Shown here piece after piece: positions 35,138 to 45,925 of a stretch of 64,000 nt of DNA; within the stretch, counting starts at the first letter, position 1, and each line of letters opens with the position of its first letter. The translations under genes and the position numbers were made by a program. The DNA lies in contig JAZQDE010000036.1 of assembly GCA_045546695.1 (NCBI GenBank), positions 1 through 64,000 of the forward strand. The letters run 5' to 3'. The stretch comes from SIG424 sp045546695. Lineage in GTDB: Bacteria > Bacillota > Clostridia > UBA1212 > UBA1255. The notes under the pieces were generated by a model. It was not told the DNA's origin, searched no databases, and saw only the letters and a list, made by a program, of their open reading frames with translations.

Positions 35138-37216
35138 TTACTTAACATTTCTGCCTGCGAGAACAGCTTCCTGTACACTCTTAGGCACTTCTTCGTAGTG
35201 GCTGGGCTGCATTACGAATGCACCACGGCCCTGTGTCATTGAACGGAGCATTGTTGTATAACCGAACATTTCTGCCAGCGGGCATGCGCCACCAACAACT
35301 TTGCTACCTGCCAAGTCTTCAATACCTTCAACACGACCACGCTTTGAGCTGATTGAACCGATAATATCGCCGAGATATTCTTCAGGAGCATTTACGCTGA
35401 CTGACATGATAGGTTCGAGCAATACCGGATCACCCTTGCGGCAAGCTTCTTTGATAGCCATAGAACCGGCAATCTTGAAGGCCATTTCTGATGAGTCAAC
35501 TTCGTGGAATGAACCGTCAACAAGTGTTACCTTGAGGTCGACAACCGGATATCCACCAAGAATACCGCTCTGGAGAGCTTCCTGGATACCCTGGTCAACA
35601 GGTCCGATATATTCCTTCGGAATAGCACCACCGACGATCTTGTTGATGAACTCGTAACCCTTGCCTCTTTCCTGAGGTTCTACTTCGATTACGCAGTGTC
35701 CGTACTGACCACGTCCACCGGACTGTCTTACGAACTTACCTTCAACCTTAACTGCCTTGCGGATACCTTCCTTATAAGCAACCTGAGGATTACCAACGTT
35801 TGCTTCTACTTTGAATTCACGAAGCAATCTGTCTACGATAATCTCGAGGTGGAGCTCACCCATACCTGAAATGATTGTTTGTCCTGTCTCTGTATCTGTG
35901 TGAACTTTGAAAGTAGGATCTTCTTCAGCGAGCTTCTGCAAAGCAACGCTCATCTTTTCCTGACCGGCCTTTGTCTTGGGCTCAACAGCTACTGAAATAA
36001 CCGGATCAGGGAATTCCATTGTTTCCAACTGAACAGGATGTGTCTCTGCACAAAGTGTATCACCTGTTGTTGTATCTTTAAGACCAACAGCTGCAGCAAT
36101 GTCACCTGCGTAAGCACAAGGAATCTCTTCTCTGTGATTAGCGTGCATCAGCACGATACGTCCGATTCTTTCTTTTTTGCCTTTTGTTGAGTTGTATACA
36201 TATGAACCAACGTTCAGTACACCTGAGTAAACTCTAAAGAAACAAAGTTTTCCGATAAATGGATCTGTAACAATCTTGAATGCTAATGCTGAGAAAGGCT
36301 CTGAATCGCTTGCATTTCTTACTTCATCTTCACCTGTACGCGTGTTAACACCCTTGATAGCGGGAATATCTGTAGGAGCCGGCATATAGTCGACAATTGC
36401 ATCCAAAAGCTGTTGAACACCTTTGTTTCTATATGATGAACCACAAGTGATCGGAATAATCTTAACTGCAATTGTAGCACTTCTGATAGCACGTTTAATC
36501 TCATCAGTTGTAAGTTTTTCACCGTCAAGATATTTCATCAGGATCTCTTCATCCTGATCAGCTACTGCTTCCAGCAAAGCCATATGATATTCTTCTGCCA
36601 TTTCCTTCATGTCATCAGGAATATCAGTAATCTCCACATCACGGCCCAATTCGTCCTTATATATATGAGCATTCATCTCAACTAAGTCGACAATACCCAC
36701 AAAGGATTCTTCCTTACCTATCGGAAGCTGAATCGGAACTGCATTAGCACCTAATCTTGTACGGATCATATCTACAACTCTGAAAAAGTCAGCGCCCGTA
36801 ATGTCCATCTTGTTTACGTGACCCATACGGGGAACGTTGTATTTGTCAGCCTGACGCCAAACAGTCTCAGACTGTGGCTCTACGCCGCCTTTGGCACAAA
36901 ACAGAGTAACACTACCGTCGAGGACTCTGAGTGAACGTTCAACTTCTACTGTGAAGTCAACGTGTCCGGGAGTATCGATAATGTTGATTCTTGTGCCTCT
37001 CCACTGAGCTGTAGTAGCAGCAGATGTGATAGTGATACCACGCTCCTGCTCCTGAACCATGTAGTTCATTGTTGCTGCACCTTCGTGTGTCTCACCTAAT
37101 TTGTGAGTACGACCTGTGTAGAACAAAATACGCTCTGTAGTAGTGGTCTTGCCGGCATCGATGTGAGCCATAATACCTATGTTTCTTGTATTTTCTAAAC
37201 TAAATTCTCTTGGCAT
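35138..37216 (-). CDS. fusA: Elongation factor G
   Basis: A 692-residue translocase GTPase. AHIDAGKTT (G1), DTPGHVDF (G3) and NKMD (G4) are present and all five domains can be followed to the C-terminus (GYPVVDLKVTL, SSEMAFKIAG). Length is that of classical EF-G, not of the tetracycline-resistance protein TetM. It lies 20 bp after rpsG. Confidence 0.98.
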   Translation of the reverse strand: MPREFSLENTRNIGIMAHIDAGKTTTTERILFYTGRTHKLGETHEGAATMNYMVQEQERGITITSAATTAQWRGTRINIIDTPGHVDFTVEVERSLRVLDGSVTLFCAKGGVEPQSETVWRQADKYNVPRMGHVNKMDITGADFFRVVDMIRTRLGANAVPIQLPIGKEESFVGIVDLVEMNAHIYKDELGRDVEITDIPDDMKEMAEEYHMALLEAVADQDEEILMKYLDGEKLTTDEIKRAIRSATIAVKIIPITCGSSYRNKGVQQLLDAIVDYMPAPTDIPAIKGVNTRTGEDEVRNASDSEPFSALAFKIVTDPFIGKLCFFRVYSGVLNVGSYVYNSTKGKKERIGRIVLMHANHREEIPCAYAGDIAAAVGLKDTTTGDTLCAETHPVQLETMEFPDPVISVAVEPKTKAGQEKMSVALQKLAEEDPTFKVHTDTETGQTIISGMGELHLEIIVDRLLREFKVEANVGNPQVAYKEGIRKAVKVEGKFVRQSGGRGQYGHCVIEVEPQERGKGYEFINKIVGGAIPKEYIGPVDQGIQEALQSGILGGYPVVDLKVTLVDGSFHEVDSSEMAFKIAGSMAIKEACRKGDPVLLEPIMSVSVNAPEEYLGDIIGSISSKRGRVEGIEDLAGSKVVGGACPLAEMFGYTTMLRSMTQGRGAFVMQPSHYEEVPKSVQEAVLAGRNVK

Positions 37217-37235
37217 AATCTCTTCCTACGTTCTA

Positions 37236-37706
37236 TTACCATTTATAATGAGCAAATGCACGGTTAGCTTCAGCCATTCTATGCATTTCTTCTTTTCTCT
37301 TAAATGCGCCGCCTGTGCTGTTAAGAGCATCCATAAGCTCGCCAGCAAGCCTCTGAGCCATTGTTCTTTCACTTCTCTTGCGTGAGAATGTAACAAGCCA
37401 TCTCAGGCCGAGAGCTTGTCTTCTTTCGGGTCTGACTTCCATTGGAACCTGGTAAGTAGAACCACCAACACGTCTGGCTTTAACTTCTAATTGGGGCATA
37501 ACATTGTTAAGAGATTCTCTGAATACTTCTATTGGTTCTCTACCTGTCTTTTCACGAATAATCTCAAATGCATCGTAAACGATCTTCTGAGCAACACCCT
37601 TCTTACCGTCGAGCATAACGCCGTTGATGAGCTTTGCTACAACTTGGTCACGGTAAATTGGATCAGGTAAAACCTCTCTTTTTGCTATAAAACCTTTTCT
37701 GGGCAC
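37236..37706 (-). CDS. rpsG: 30S ribosomal protein S7
   Basis: A 156-residue 16S rRNA-binding protein of normal length (MPRKGFIAKREVLPDP, VRPERRQALGLRWL, NRAFAHYKW). In the intergenic region to rpsL (37707-37826) there is GC-rich inverted DNA (CCGGTTAACCCGG-like), where S7 of other bacteria binds its own mRNA; whether it does here is unknown. Confidence 0.98.
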   Translation of the reverse strand: MPRKGFIAKREVLPDPIYRDQVVAKLINGVMLDGKKGVAQKIVYDAFEIIREKTGREPIEVFRESLNNVMPQLEVKARRVGGSTYQVPMEVRPERRQALGLRWLVTFSRKRSERTMAQRLAGELMDALNSTGGAFKRKEEMHRMAEANRAFAHYKW

Positions 37707-37826
37707 TTTCCTTCCCTCCTTCTATGATAATTAATCAATGGGTACTCTGCTTTTAAATCAAAGCAGTCCGCGCCGGCACAAATTTATATATATGCATCCG
37801 GCACATCCGGGTTAACCGGCCGGTAA

Positions 37827-38246
37827 TTATTTCTTTGCTTTTGCCTTCTTGGCACCGTACTTTGATCTACTCTGATTTCTGTTTGCAACACCTGCAGTAT
37901 CGAGTGTACCTCTGATAATGTGGTATCTTACACCAGGCAGATCCTTTACTCTACCTCCACGGATCAAAACTACGCTGTGCTCCTGTAAGTTATGACCGAT
38001 ACCCGGAATGTATGCGAATACTTCCATACCGTTTGTCAAGCGCACTCTGGCAATTTTTCTCAACGCAGAATTTGGTTTTTTGGGAGTAGTTGTTCTTACA
38101 ACAGTACAAACACCTCTCTTCTGAGGACCGCTCTTGTCAATACTCTTCTTATTAAGACTATTGTAGATCTTCTGAAGTGCCGGTGATGTTGACTTCTTTT
38201 CGATTGTAGCTCTTCCCTGTTTAACCAATTGGTTGAATGTTGGCAT
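37827..38246 (-). CDS. rpsL: 30S ribosomal protein S12
   Basis: A 139-residue decoding-centre protein. TTPKKPNSALRKIARV and PGVRYHIIRG mark the universal core; the streptomycin-site lysines appear intact. The start is the ATG at 38244-38246 behind AGGAGGTGA; the frame is open 16 codons further but that runs over the ribosome site. It opens the rpsL-rpsG-fusA-tuf unit behind its own promoter. Confidence 0.98.
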   Translation of the reverse strand: MPTFNQLVKQGRATIEKKSTSPALQKIYNSLNKKSIDKSGPQKRGVCTVVRTTTPKKPNSALRKIARVRLTNGMEVFAYIPGIGHNLQEHSVVLIRGGRVKDLPGVRYHIIRGTLDTAGVANRNQSRSKYGAKKAKAKK

Positions 38247-38287
38247 TAATGTCACCTCCTGTTTATAATCTCTTTTTACATCCAAAG

Positions 38288-38327
38288 GTTGCACGCCGGC
38301 ATAGTTATCCCTTGCAAGCAGTGCAAC
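38288..38327 (-). promoter_or_regulatory. Hairpin in the rpsL leader
   Basis: GTTGCAC and GTGCAAC close a stem-loop of about 40 nt in the 5' leader between promoter and rpsL. It may be a regulatory structure of the str operon. Confidence 0.45.
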
Positions 38328-38333
38328 TTTTTG

Positions 38334-38362
38334 ATTTTACAATATTAGTTTTTAGTTGTCAA
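38334..38362 (-). promoter_or_regulatory. Promoter of the rpsL-rpsG-fusA-tuf operon
   Basis: Minus strand TTGACA (38357-38362), 17-bp spacer, TAAAAT (38334-38339). The -35 is consensus and overlaps the sequence just before the rpoC stop. Confidence 0.8.
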
Positions 38363-38380
38363 CACGGATTTTATGAACAA

Positions 38381-41300
38381 TTATTCATCATCCTGTGACT
38401 CATTTTCGATAGCTTCTTCGATCTCATCAGCAATAGAAGAAAGCTCTGTTATTGCGTAATCTTCTTCTGCCGGCATAGCTTCGTCGATGCTGTCTTCTTC
38501 TGACATAGCGATTGCTTCGTCAATCTCTTCTGTGATAGCGTCTACTCTCTGCGGGAGTGGAGTAACGTCAATCTCGATGTCCTTGTAACGGCTCATACCT
38601 GTACCTGCAGGGATAAGTTTACCGATGATTACGTTCTCTTTGAGGCCGAGGAGCGGATCTTTCTTGCCCTTGATAGCTGCTTCTGTAAGAACTTTTGTTG
38701 TTTCCTGGAATGAAGCTGCTGACAAGAATGATTCTGTAGCAAGTGATGCCTTTGTGATACCGAGAAGTGCGCGTTTACCTTCTGCCGGCTTCTTGCCTTC
38801 TGCAATTGCCTGTTCGTTTGCACGTTTGAACTCGAATACGTCAACCATTGATCCGGGGAGGAGTGTTGTGTCTCCTGACTCGTCAATCTTAACTTTTCTG
38901 AGCATCTGGCTTACGATTACTTCGATATGACGGTCGTTAATCTTAACACCCTGCATGTTGTAAACTTTCTGTACTTCTTCGATGATGTATTTTTCAACGC
39001 CTTCTTCACCCTTTACACGGAGGATGTCGTGAGGATTGATTGAACCACCAACGAGCAGGTCGCCTGCTTTTACTTCGTCGCCTTCGTTTACTTTAAGAAC
39101 AATACCTAAAGCAAATGAGTATGATTTTGTTGTGCCATCTTCTGCTGTGATTGTTACTTCTCTCTTTTTACCTGTCTCGGAGATAGAAATAACACCATCT
39201 ATATCTGCGATTGTAGCGTTACCCTTTGGCTTTCTTGCCTCGAAGAGCTCTTCTACTCTCGGAAGACCTTGTGTGATATCGTCTGCTGTCGCAACACCAC
39301 CGGTATGGAACGTTCTCATGGTAAGCTGTGTACCGGGCTCACCGATTGACTGAGCTGCGATGATACCTACTGCGTCACCTACGTTACATTCTTCGTTTGT
39401 TGCGAGGTTGGAGCCGTAACATTTAGCACATACACCATGCTCGCAGTGGCAAGTGAGGACTGAACGGATTTTTACTGACTTGATGCCTGTAGCTTCAATC
39501 TTTTCAGCAAGTTCTTCATCGATTAATGTGTCGAGGTCAGCAAGTACTACGCCATCCTCATCAGTGATAACCTGTGCAGGGTATCTGCCTACGATACGTG
39601 CGCTGAGCGGAACGATTGGTCCCTGGTCAGGAGCATCCGGATTTTCGATTGCTGATACTTCGATGTACTCATCTGTGCCGCAGTCTCTTTGACGGATGAT
39701 AACCTGTTGGCTGACGTCAACGAGACGACGTGTAAGGTAACCTGAGTCGGCTGTTCTGAGCGCTGTATCTGACAGAGTCTTTCTTGTACCATGGCTTGAA
39801 ATAAAGAATTCCAATACGTCGAGACCTTCACGGAAGTTAGCCTTGATCGGGATTTCGATTGACTTACCTGATGTATCTGTCATAAGACCACGCATACCGG
39901 CGAGCTGCTTGATCTGGTTGATGTTACCTCTGGCGCCTGAATCACTCATCATGTTGATCGGGTTGAATTCACCCATGTTCTTTTTGAGGATTGCAGTCAG
40001 CTTGTCGATAGCAACTGTCCATGCCTGGATTACGTTGTTGTAACGCTCTTCTTCTGTGATAAGACCTCTGCGGTACTGCTTAACAATCTTATCAACCAAT
40101 TTATCTGTCTCATCAATGAGCTGCTGCTTCTCAGGTGGAACGATGATATCTTCTACACCTACTGTGATAGCGCCCTTTGTTGAGAATTTGTATCCTAATG
40201 CCTTGATCTTGTCGAGTACAACTGCTGTGTCTGTAAGGCCGTGCTTTTTGATACATTTATCAATGATATCTCCTAATGTGCCTTTCTTAACGAGCTTATC
40301 AATCTCAAGGTCAAGTACGTGATCGGGGTCTGTTCTGTCAACAAAGCCGAGGTCCTGAGGAATAGCTTCGTTGAAAATGAGCTTACCGATTGTTGTTTTG
40401 ATTCTGCGTGTGATCTTTTCACCATTGAATTCGCCTGTGCGTCTTACAATGATAGCTGTGTGGAGCTTGATGATGCCAAGATCATATGCCATCTTTGCTT
40501 CGTCAAAAGAACCGAATACAGGAGCATTTTCGTAATCTTTTTCTTTAACGAGTGTAAGGTAGTAGCTACCGAGTACCATGTCCTGTGTGGGAACTGTTAT
40601 CGGCTTACCATCTTTCGGAGCAAGAAGGTTGTTTGCTGAGAGCATGAGGACTCTTGCTTCTGCCTGAGCTTCTACTGACAGCGGTACGTGTACAGCCATC
40701 TGGTCACCGTCGAAGTCAGCGTTGTAAGCTGTACATACGAGCGGATGGAGCTTAAGAGCTCTGCCTTCTACGAGGACAGGTTCGAATGCCTGGATACCGA
40801 GTCTGTGAAGTGTAGGAGCACGGTTAAGGAGTACGGGATGTTCTTTGATGATATCTTCGAGGATATCCCATACCTCTGTACGTACGCGTTCTACCATCTT
40901 ACGTGCGCTCTTGATGTTAGGAGCCTTGCCGTCGTTTACGAGCTTTCTCATTACGAAAGGTTTGAAGAGCTCGAGAGCCATTTCCTTAGGAAGACCGCAC
41001 TGGTAAATCTTGAGTTCCGGACCTACAACGATAACGCTTCGGCCTGAGTAGTCAACACGTTTACCGAGAAGGTTCTGACGGAAACGTCCCTGCTTACCTC
41101 TGAGCATGTCTGACAATGACTTGAGAGGTCTTGTGTTAGGACCTGTAACAGGTCTGCCTCTGCGGCCGTTGTCGAGAAGTGCATCAACAGCTTCCTGGAG
41201 CATTCTCTTTTCGTTTCTTACGATAATATCAGGAGCTCTGAGTTCCTGGAGTCTTTTTAATCTGTTGTTACGGTTGATAACTCTTCTGTAAAGATCGTTG

Positions 41301-42097
41301 AGGTCTGATGTAGCAAATCTGCCACCGTCGAGCTGAACCATAGGACGAAGATCCGGTGGAATAACCGGGATAGCCTTGAGGATCATCCACTCAGGCTTGT
41401 TGTTTGACTGTCTGAATGACTCAACTACTTCAAGACGCTTAACGAGACGCATCTTTTTCTGGCTGATTGTCTGGCCACCCTTTTCTTTTTCTGCTTCTGA
41501 AAGGCGGTCAATCTCATCGCGGAGCTCTTTTGAAAGTGCATCGAGGTCGATGTCTTCAAGGAGCTTTGCTACAGCTTCTGCGCCCATACGAGCTGTGAAA
41601 GCCTGCGTGCCGTACATCTGAAGAGCTTCTCTGTATTCTCTTTCACTCAGAATCTGTTTGTACTGGAGAGCTGTGTCGCCTGCGTCCAATACTACGTATG
41701 ATGCAAAGTAGAGAACTCTTTCGAGTGAACGTGGTGCCATATCAAGGATAAGACCCATTCTGCTTGGGATGCCGCGGAAGAACCAGATGTGTGATACAGG
41801 AGCAGCAAGCTCGATGTGACCCATACGTGTACGTCTTACTTTTGAGCTTGTAACTTCAACGCCGCACTTGTCACAAACGATACCTCTGTATCTGTTCTTT
41901 TTATATTTACCACAGTGGCACTCGCCATCTTTGCTTGGTCCGAAAATTCTTTCACAGAACAAACCGTCTTTTTCCGGCTTGAGTGTTCTGTAGTTGATAG
42001 TCTCAGGCTTTTTAACTTCGCCGTGTGACCATTTCATTATTGTCTCAGCAGAGGCAAGTCCGATCTGTATTGAATCAAAATTGTTAAAATCTATCAT
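38381..42097 (-). CDS. rpoC: RNA polymerase subunit beta-prime
   Basis: A 1238-residue subunit. The N-terminal zinc site (CHCGKYK ... CDKCGV), the catalytic NADFDGDQMAVHVP loop at about 450, bridge helix and trigger loop regions, and the second zinc site (CHCEHGVCAKCYG) are visible. The start is the ATG at 42095-42097, 7 nt after GGAGG. The C-terminus is acidic (IADEIEEAIENESQDDE). It lies 15 bp after rpoB. Length is typical of Bacillota. Confidence 0.98.
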   Translation of the reverse strand: MIDFNNFDSIQIGLASAETIMKWSHGEVKKPETINYRTLKPEKDGLFCERIFGPSKDGECHCGKYKKNRYRGIVCDKCGVEVTSSKVRRTRMGHIELAAPVSHIWFFRGIPSRMGLILDMAPRSLERVLYFASYVVLDAGDTALQYKQILSEREYREALQMYGTQAFTARMGAEAVAKLLEDIDLDALSKELRDEIDRLSEAEKEKGGQTISQKKMRLVKRLEVVESFRQSNNKPEWMILKAIPVIPPDLRPMVQLDGGRFATSDLNDLYRRVINRNNRLKRLQELRAPDIIVRNEKRMLQEAVDALLDNGRRGRPVTGPNTRPLKSLSDMLRGKQGRFRQNLLGKRVDYSGRSVIVVGPELKIYQCGLPKEMALELFKPFVMRKLVNDGKAPNIKSARKMVERVRTEVWDILEDIIKEHPVLLNRAPTLHRLGIQAFEPVLVEGRALKLHPLVCTAYNADFDGDQMAVHVPLSVEAQAEARVLMLSANNLLAPKDGKPITVPTQDMVLGSYYLTLVKEKDYENAPVFGSFDEAKMAYDLGIIKLHTAIIVRRTGEFNGEKITRRIKTTIGKLIFNEAIPQDLGFVDRTDPDHVLDLEIDKLVKKGTLGDIIDKCIKKHGLTDTAVVLDKIKALGYKFSTKGAITVGVEDIIVPPEKQQLIDETDKLVDKIVKQYRRGLITEEERYNNVIQAWTVAIDKLTAILKKNMGEFNPINMMSDSGARGNINQIKQLAGMRGLMTDTSGKSIEIPIKANFREGLDVLEFFISSHGTRKTLSDTALRTADSGYLTRRLVDVSQQVIIRQRDCGTDEYIEVSAIENPDAPDQGPIVPLSARIVGRYPAQVITDEDGVVLADLDTLIDEELAEKIEATGIKSVKIRSVLTCHCEHGVCAKCYGSNLATNEECNVGDAVGIIAAQSIGEPGTQLTMRTFHTGGVATADDITQGLPRVEELFEARKPKGNATIADIDGVISISETGKKREVTITAEDGTTKSYSFALGIVLKVNEGDEVKAGDLLVGGSINPHDILRVKGEEGVEKYIIEEVQKVYNMQGVKINDRHIEVIVSQMLRKVKIDESGDTTLLPGSMVDVFEFKRANEQAIAEGKKPAEGKRALLGITKASLATESFLSAASFQETTKVLTEAAIKGKKDPLLGLKENVIIGKLIPAGTGMSRYKDIEIDVTPLPQRVDAITEEIDEAIAMSEEDSIDEAMPAEEDYAITELSSIADEIEEAIENESQDDE

Positions 42098-42112
42098 CTG
42101 CAATCCTCCCTA

Positions 42113-45100
42113 TTATTCGTTCTCAGAAGCGTCGAATTCATCAGCGATTGTTTCACCTGTGAAATCAATCATACCTGCGTCAAAATCTGATATTTCATCA
42201 GCATTCTGAAGCTCGTCGTCATGGAGAATATCGTCACTGTCTTCTGTGTCGTTTGCCATAACGATTTCGCCGTTTTCACCCATAAATGATGAAAAGTCAG
42301 GGTTGAATACGTCTTTTTTCGTTCTGTATTTATCAGGATTCTTTATATAATCTTCTTCAACTTCTTTGAGCGGAATCTCTGTACCGTCTGTTGCGTATAC
42401 TCTGACATCAAGAGCAAGGCTCTGTAATTCTTTGAGCAATACTTTGAATGACTCAGGGATACCAGGCTCAGGCACATTCTCGCCTTTTACGATTGCTTCG
42501 TATGTCTTTACGCGGCCGATTGTATCGTCGGACTTGATTGTAAGGATCTCCTGCAATGTGTAAGCAGCGCCGTAAGCTTCAAGTGCCCAAACTTCCATCT
42601 CACCGAAACGCTGTCCACCGAACTGAGCTTTACCACCCAGAGGCTGCTGTGTAACGAGTGAGTAAGGACCTGTTGAACGTGCGTGAATCTTGTCGTCTAC
42701 CAGGTGGAACAGTTTGAGGTAGTACATGTAACCTACTGTTACCGGGTTGTCGAATGGCTCACCTGTACGTCCGTCGTAAAGAATTGACTTACCGTCTGCT
42801 TCTTTGCCTGCGAGCTTGAGTGTCTCGATGATGTCATGCTCTGATGCACCGTCGAATACAGGTGTTGCAATCTTCCAGCCGAGAGCTTTTGCAGCGTAGC
42901 CGAGGTGAACTTCAAGTACCTGTCCGATGTTCATTCGTGAAGGAACGCCCAGAGGGTTGAGTACGATCTCAAGTGGTGTACCATCAGGAAGGAACGGCAT
43001 GTCTTCTTCAGGTAAAATGCGTGAAATAACACCTTTGTTACCGTGACGTCCGGCCATTTTATCACCTACAGAAAGTTTACGTTTCTGAGCGATGTATACT
43101 CTTACCATCTTGTTTACGCCAGGTGAAAGTTCGTCGTCGTTTTCACGTGTAAATTCTTTTACGTCTACTACGATACCTGACTCGCCGTGAGGAACTCTCA
43201 AAGATGTGTCTCTTACGTCTCTTGACTTTTCACCGAAGATAGCACGAAGGAGTCTCTCTTCAGCTGTGAGCTCTGTCTCGCCCTTAGGTGTTACTTTACC
43301 AACGAGAATGTCACCTGCGTGAACTTCTGAACCGATAGTAACAATACCTTGTGCGTCGAGCATCTTGAGTGCGTCGTCACCTACGTGAGGAATCTCAGCT
43401 GTGATCTCCTCAGGTCCGAGCTTTGTATCTCTTGCTTCACATTCATATTCCTCAATGTGGATAGATGTGTATATATCTTCTTTAACGAGCTTTTCACTAA
43501 TAAGAACAGCGTCCTCGTAGTTGTAACCTTCCCATGTCATGAAGCCGATGAGAACGTTGCGGCCGAGAGCGATCTCGCCTTTGTCTGTTGAAGGACCGTC
43601 GGCGATTACTTCGCCTTCTTCAACGTACTGGTTGAAAGTAACAACAGGCTTCTGGTTGATGCAAGTACCCTGGTTTGAACGGAGGAACTTGAGGAGATTG
43701 TATTTGTCAATCGTACCGTCATCGCGTTTGATTGTGATATATCTGCCTGTAACTTCCTGTACTGTACCTGCATGTTTTGCAAGAACAACAGCGCCTGAGT
43801 CTCTTGCTGCTTTGTATTCGATACCTGTAGCAACGATCGGAGATTCTGCACGAAGAAGCGGAACTGCCTGTCTTTGCATGTTTGAACCCATCAGCGCACG
43901 GCTGGCGTCGTCGTTCTCAAGGAACGGAATCATAGCTGCAGCTACTGATACTACCTGCTTCGGTGAAACGTCCATGTAGTGAACGCGGTCGTTTTCGATC
44001 TCGAGGAATTCGTCTCTGTAACGGCATACAACCTTCTTGTTGATGAAATGTCCTTCTTCATCAAGTGGCTCGTTTGCCTGTGCAACGATGTATTTATCCT
44101 CTTCGTCTGCCATGAGGTAGTCGATCTGGTTTGTAACTGTCTGTGTCTCAGGATCGTATTTTCTATAAGGTGCTTCGATGAATCCATACTCGTTAATTCT
44201 CGCGTATGTACTCAGCGAGCCGATAAGACCGATGTTAGGACCTTCAGGTGTCTCGATAGGACACATTCTGCCGTAGTGTGTGTAGTGTACGTCACGTACG
44301 TCGAATGTTGCTCTGTCTCTGTTCAAGCCGCCCGGGCCAAGGGCACTGAGACGTCTCTTGTTTGCGAGCTCAGCAAGAGGGTTTGTCTGGTCCATGAACT
44401 GTGAAAGCTGTGATGAACCGAAGAACTCTTTGATAGCTGCTGTAACAGGACGTGTGTTGATAAGTGCCTGAGGAGTGATAACGTCTCTCTCCTGCATTGA
44501 CATACGCTCTTTGACAATTCTTTCCATTCTTGAAAGACCGATGCGGAACTGGTTCTGGAGAAGTTCGCCTACTGAACGGATACGTCTGTTGCCGAGGTGG
44601 TCGATATCGTCGATAGAACCAAGGTCGTATGTCAGGTTGAATATATATGAGAACGATGCAGTAATATCATCCATAGTAAGATACTTGGGCTGAAGTCTGT
44701 TGTAGTTCTCTTTGATTGACTTTTTAAGAAGCTCCATATCACCGTCAGCTGCTTCTAACAGTTCTTTGAGAACAGGATAGTAAACCTGATTTGTGATACC
44801 GAGCTCATCTATATCAAAATCTACAAAGTATGAAAGATCAACGATGTTGTTACCGATGATTTTCACAGGTCTGTAGATTGTATTGATGATAACTGTGTTT
44901 ACGCCGCATGCCTGGATCTGTGCTGCCTGCTCTTCTGAAATGATTGAGCCTGCTTCAACGAGAATCTCGCCGGAGTTAGGATCAATGATATCCTGAGCAG
45001 CTTCTTTGCCTGCGATACGTGTGGCAATTGACAGCTTTTTATTGAACTTATAACGACCAACTTTTGCAAGGTCATATCTTTTTGAATCAAAGAACATGCC

Positions 45101-45925
45101 ATACAGAAGTGAACGTGCATTTTCAACGATAGCAGGATCGCCGGGACGGAGCTTCTTGTAGATCTCAAGAAGAGCGCTTGTCTCGTCTGTAGTAGTATCC
45201 TTCTGCAGAGTATTCATGATTCTGTCATCAAGAAGGATAAGCTCATCCTGAGCTTCAGCATATTTAGGTGCGAGCTCGTCACGTCTTACGCAGTATGTGT
45301 TGATAATATCGTCATTGCTGCCAAGACCAAAAGCACGCATGAGCATAGTAGCGGGCATCTTACGGTTACGGTCAACTCTTACGTTGATAACGTCACTGTA
45401 ATCAATCTCGCATTCAAGCCACGCACCCCTGTTAGGAATAAGCGTAGAAGAAGTGATATTCTTACCCTTTGCTTTGTCAAATACTCTCTCAAAATATGCC
45501 CCGGGCGATCTAACCAGCTGGCTTACGATAACACGCTCAGCACCGTTCATAATGAAAGTACCATTATCTGTCATAAGCGGGAACTCGCCGAAATAGATAA
45601 CGTCCTCCTTCATTAATCCTGATTCTTTATCAATAACACGTACCTTAACCTTAAGCGGTGAAGCATACGTAGCGTCTCTTTCTTTACATTCTTCAATGGA
45701 ATAGTTGGTTTTGTCTTCAAGATAATAGTCTACAAATTCCAACATAAGATTGCCTGAATAATCAGTTATCGGAGAAACATCTCTGAAAACTTCCTTAAGA
45801 CCATTCTCTAAAAAGTTCTGGTATGAACTCTTCTGAACAGCAATAAGATTAGGCATCTCAAGGATCTCTTGAATCCTGGAATAGCTCATTCTTTCGCTCT
45901 GACCGTACTTTACCGAATGCACCAT
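42113..45925 (-). CDS. rpoB: RNA polymerase subunit beta
   Basis: A 1270-residue subunit. The rifampicin region (GSSQLSQFMDQTNPLAEL ... RRLSALGPGGLNRDRA) is wild-type-like, and KMAGRHGNKGV and the C-terminal GEMEVWALEAYGAAYTLQE are present. The start is the ATG at 45923-45925 with GAGGTGAT upstream; the open frame continues 35 codons further but only through the leader. The C-terminus is strongly acidic and rich in Asp. The usual rplK-rplA-rplJ-rplL genes are not upstream. Confidence 0.98.
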   Translation of the reverse strand: MVHSVKYGQSERMSYSRIQEILEMPNLIAVQKSSYQNFLENGLKEVFRDVSPITDYSGNLMLEFVDYYLEDKTNYSIEECKERDATYASPLKVKVRVIDKESGLMKEDVIYFGEFPLMTDNGTFIMNGAERVIVSQLVRSPGAYFERVFDKAKGKNITSSTLIPNRGAWLECEIDYSDVINVRVDRNRKMPATMLMRAFGLGSNDDIINTYCVRRDELAPKYAEAQDELILLDDRIMNTLQKDTTTDETSALLEIYKKLRPGDPAIVENARSLLYGMFFDSKRYDLAKVGRYKFNKKLSIATRIAGKEAAQDIIDPNSGEILVEAGSIISEEQAAQIQACGVNTVIINTIYRPVKIIGNNIVDLSYFVDFDIDELGITNQVYYPVLKELLEAADGDMELLKKSIKENYNRLQPKYLTMDDITASFSYIFNLTYDLGSIDDIDHLGNRRIRSVGELLQNQFRIGLSRMERIVKERMSMQERDVITPQALINTRPVTAAIKEFFGSSQLSQFMDQTNPLAELANKRRLSALGPGGLNRDRATFDVRDVHYTHYGRMCPIETPEGPNIGLIGSLSTYARINEYGFIEAPYRKYDPETQTVTNQIDYLMADEEDKYIVAQANEPLDEEGHFINKKVVCRYRDEFLEIENDRVHYMDVSPKQVVSVAAAMIPFLENDDASRALMGSNMQRQAVPLLRAESPIVATGIEYKAARDSGAVVLAKHAGTVQEVTGRYITIKRDDGTIDKYNLLKFLRSNQGTCINQKPVVTFNQYVEEGEVIADGPSTDKGEIALGRNVLIGFMTWEGYNYEDAVLISEKLVKEDIYTSIHIEEYECEARDTKLGPEEITAEIPHVGDDALKMLDAQGIVTIGSEVHAGDILVGKVTPKGETELTAEERLLRAIFGEKSRDVRDTSLRVPHGESGIVVDVKEFTRENDDELSPGVNKMVRVYIAQKRKLSVGDKMAGRHGNKGVISRILPEEDMPFLPDGTPLEIVLNPLGVPSRMNIGQVLEVHLGYAAKALGWKIATPVFDGASEHDIIETLKLAGKEADGKSILYDGRTGEPFDNPVTVGYMYYLKLFHLVDDKIHARSTGPYSLVTQQPLGGKAQFGGQRFGEMEVWALEAYGAAYTLQEILTIKSDDTIGRVKTYEAIVKGENVPEPGIPESFKVLLKELQSLALDVRVYATDGTEIPLKEVEEDYIKNPDKYRTKKDVFNPDFSSFMGENGEIVMANDTEDSDDILHDDELQNADEISDFDAGMIDFTGETIADEFDASENE

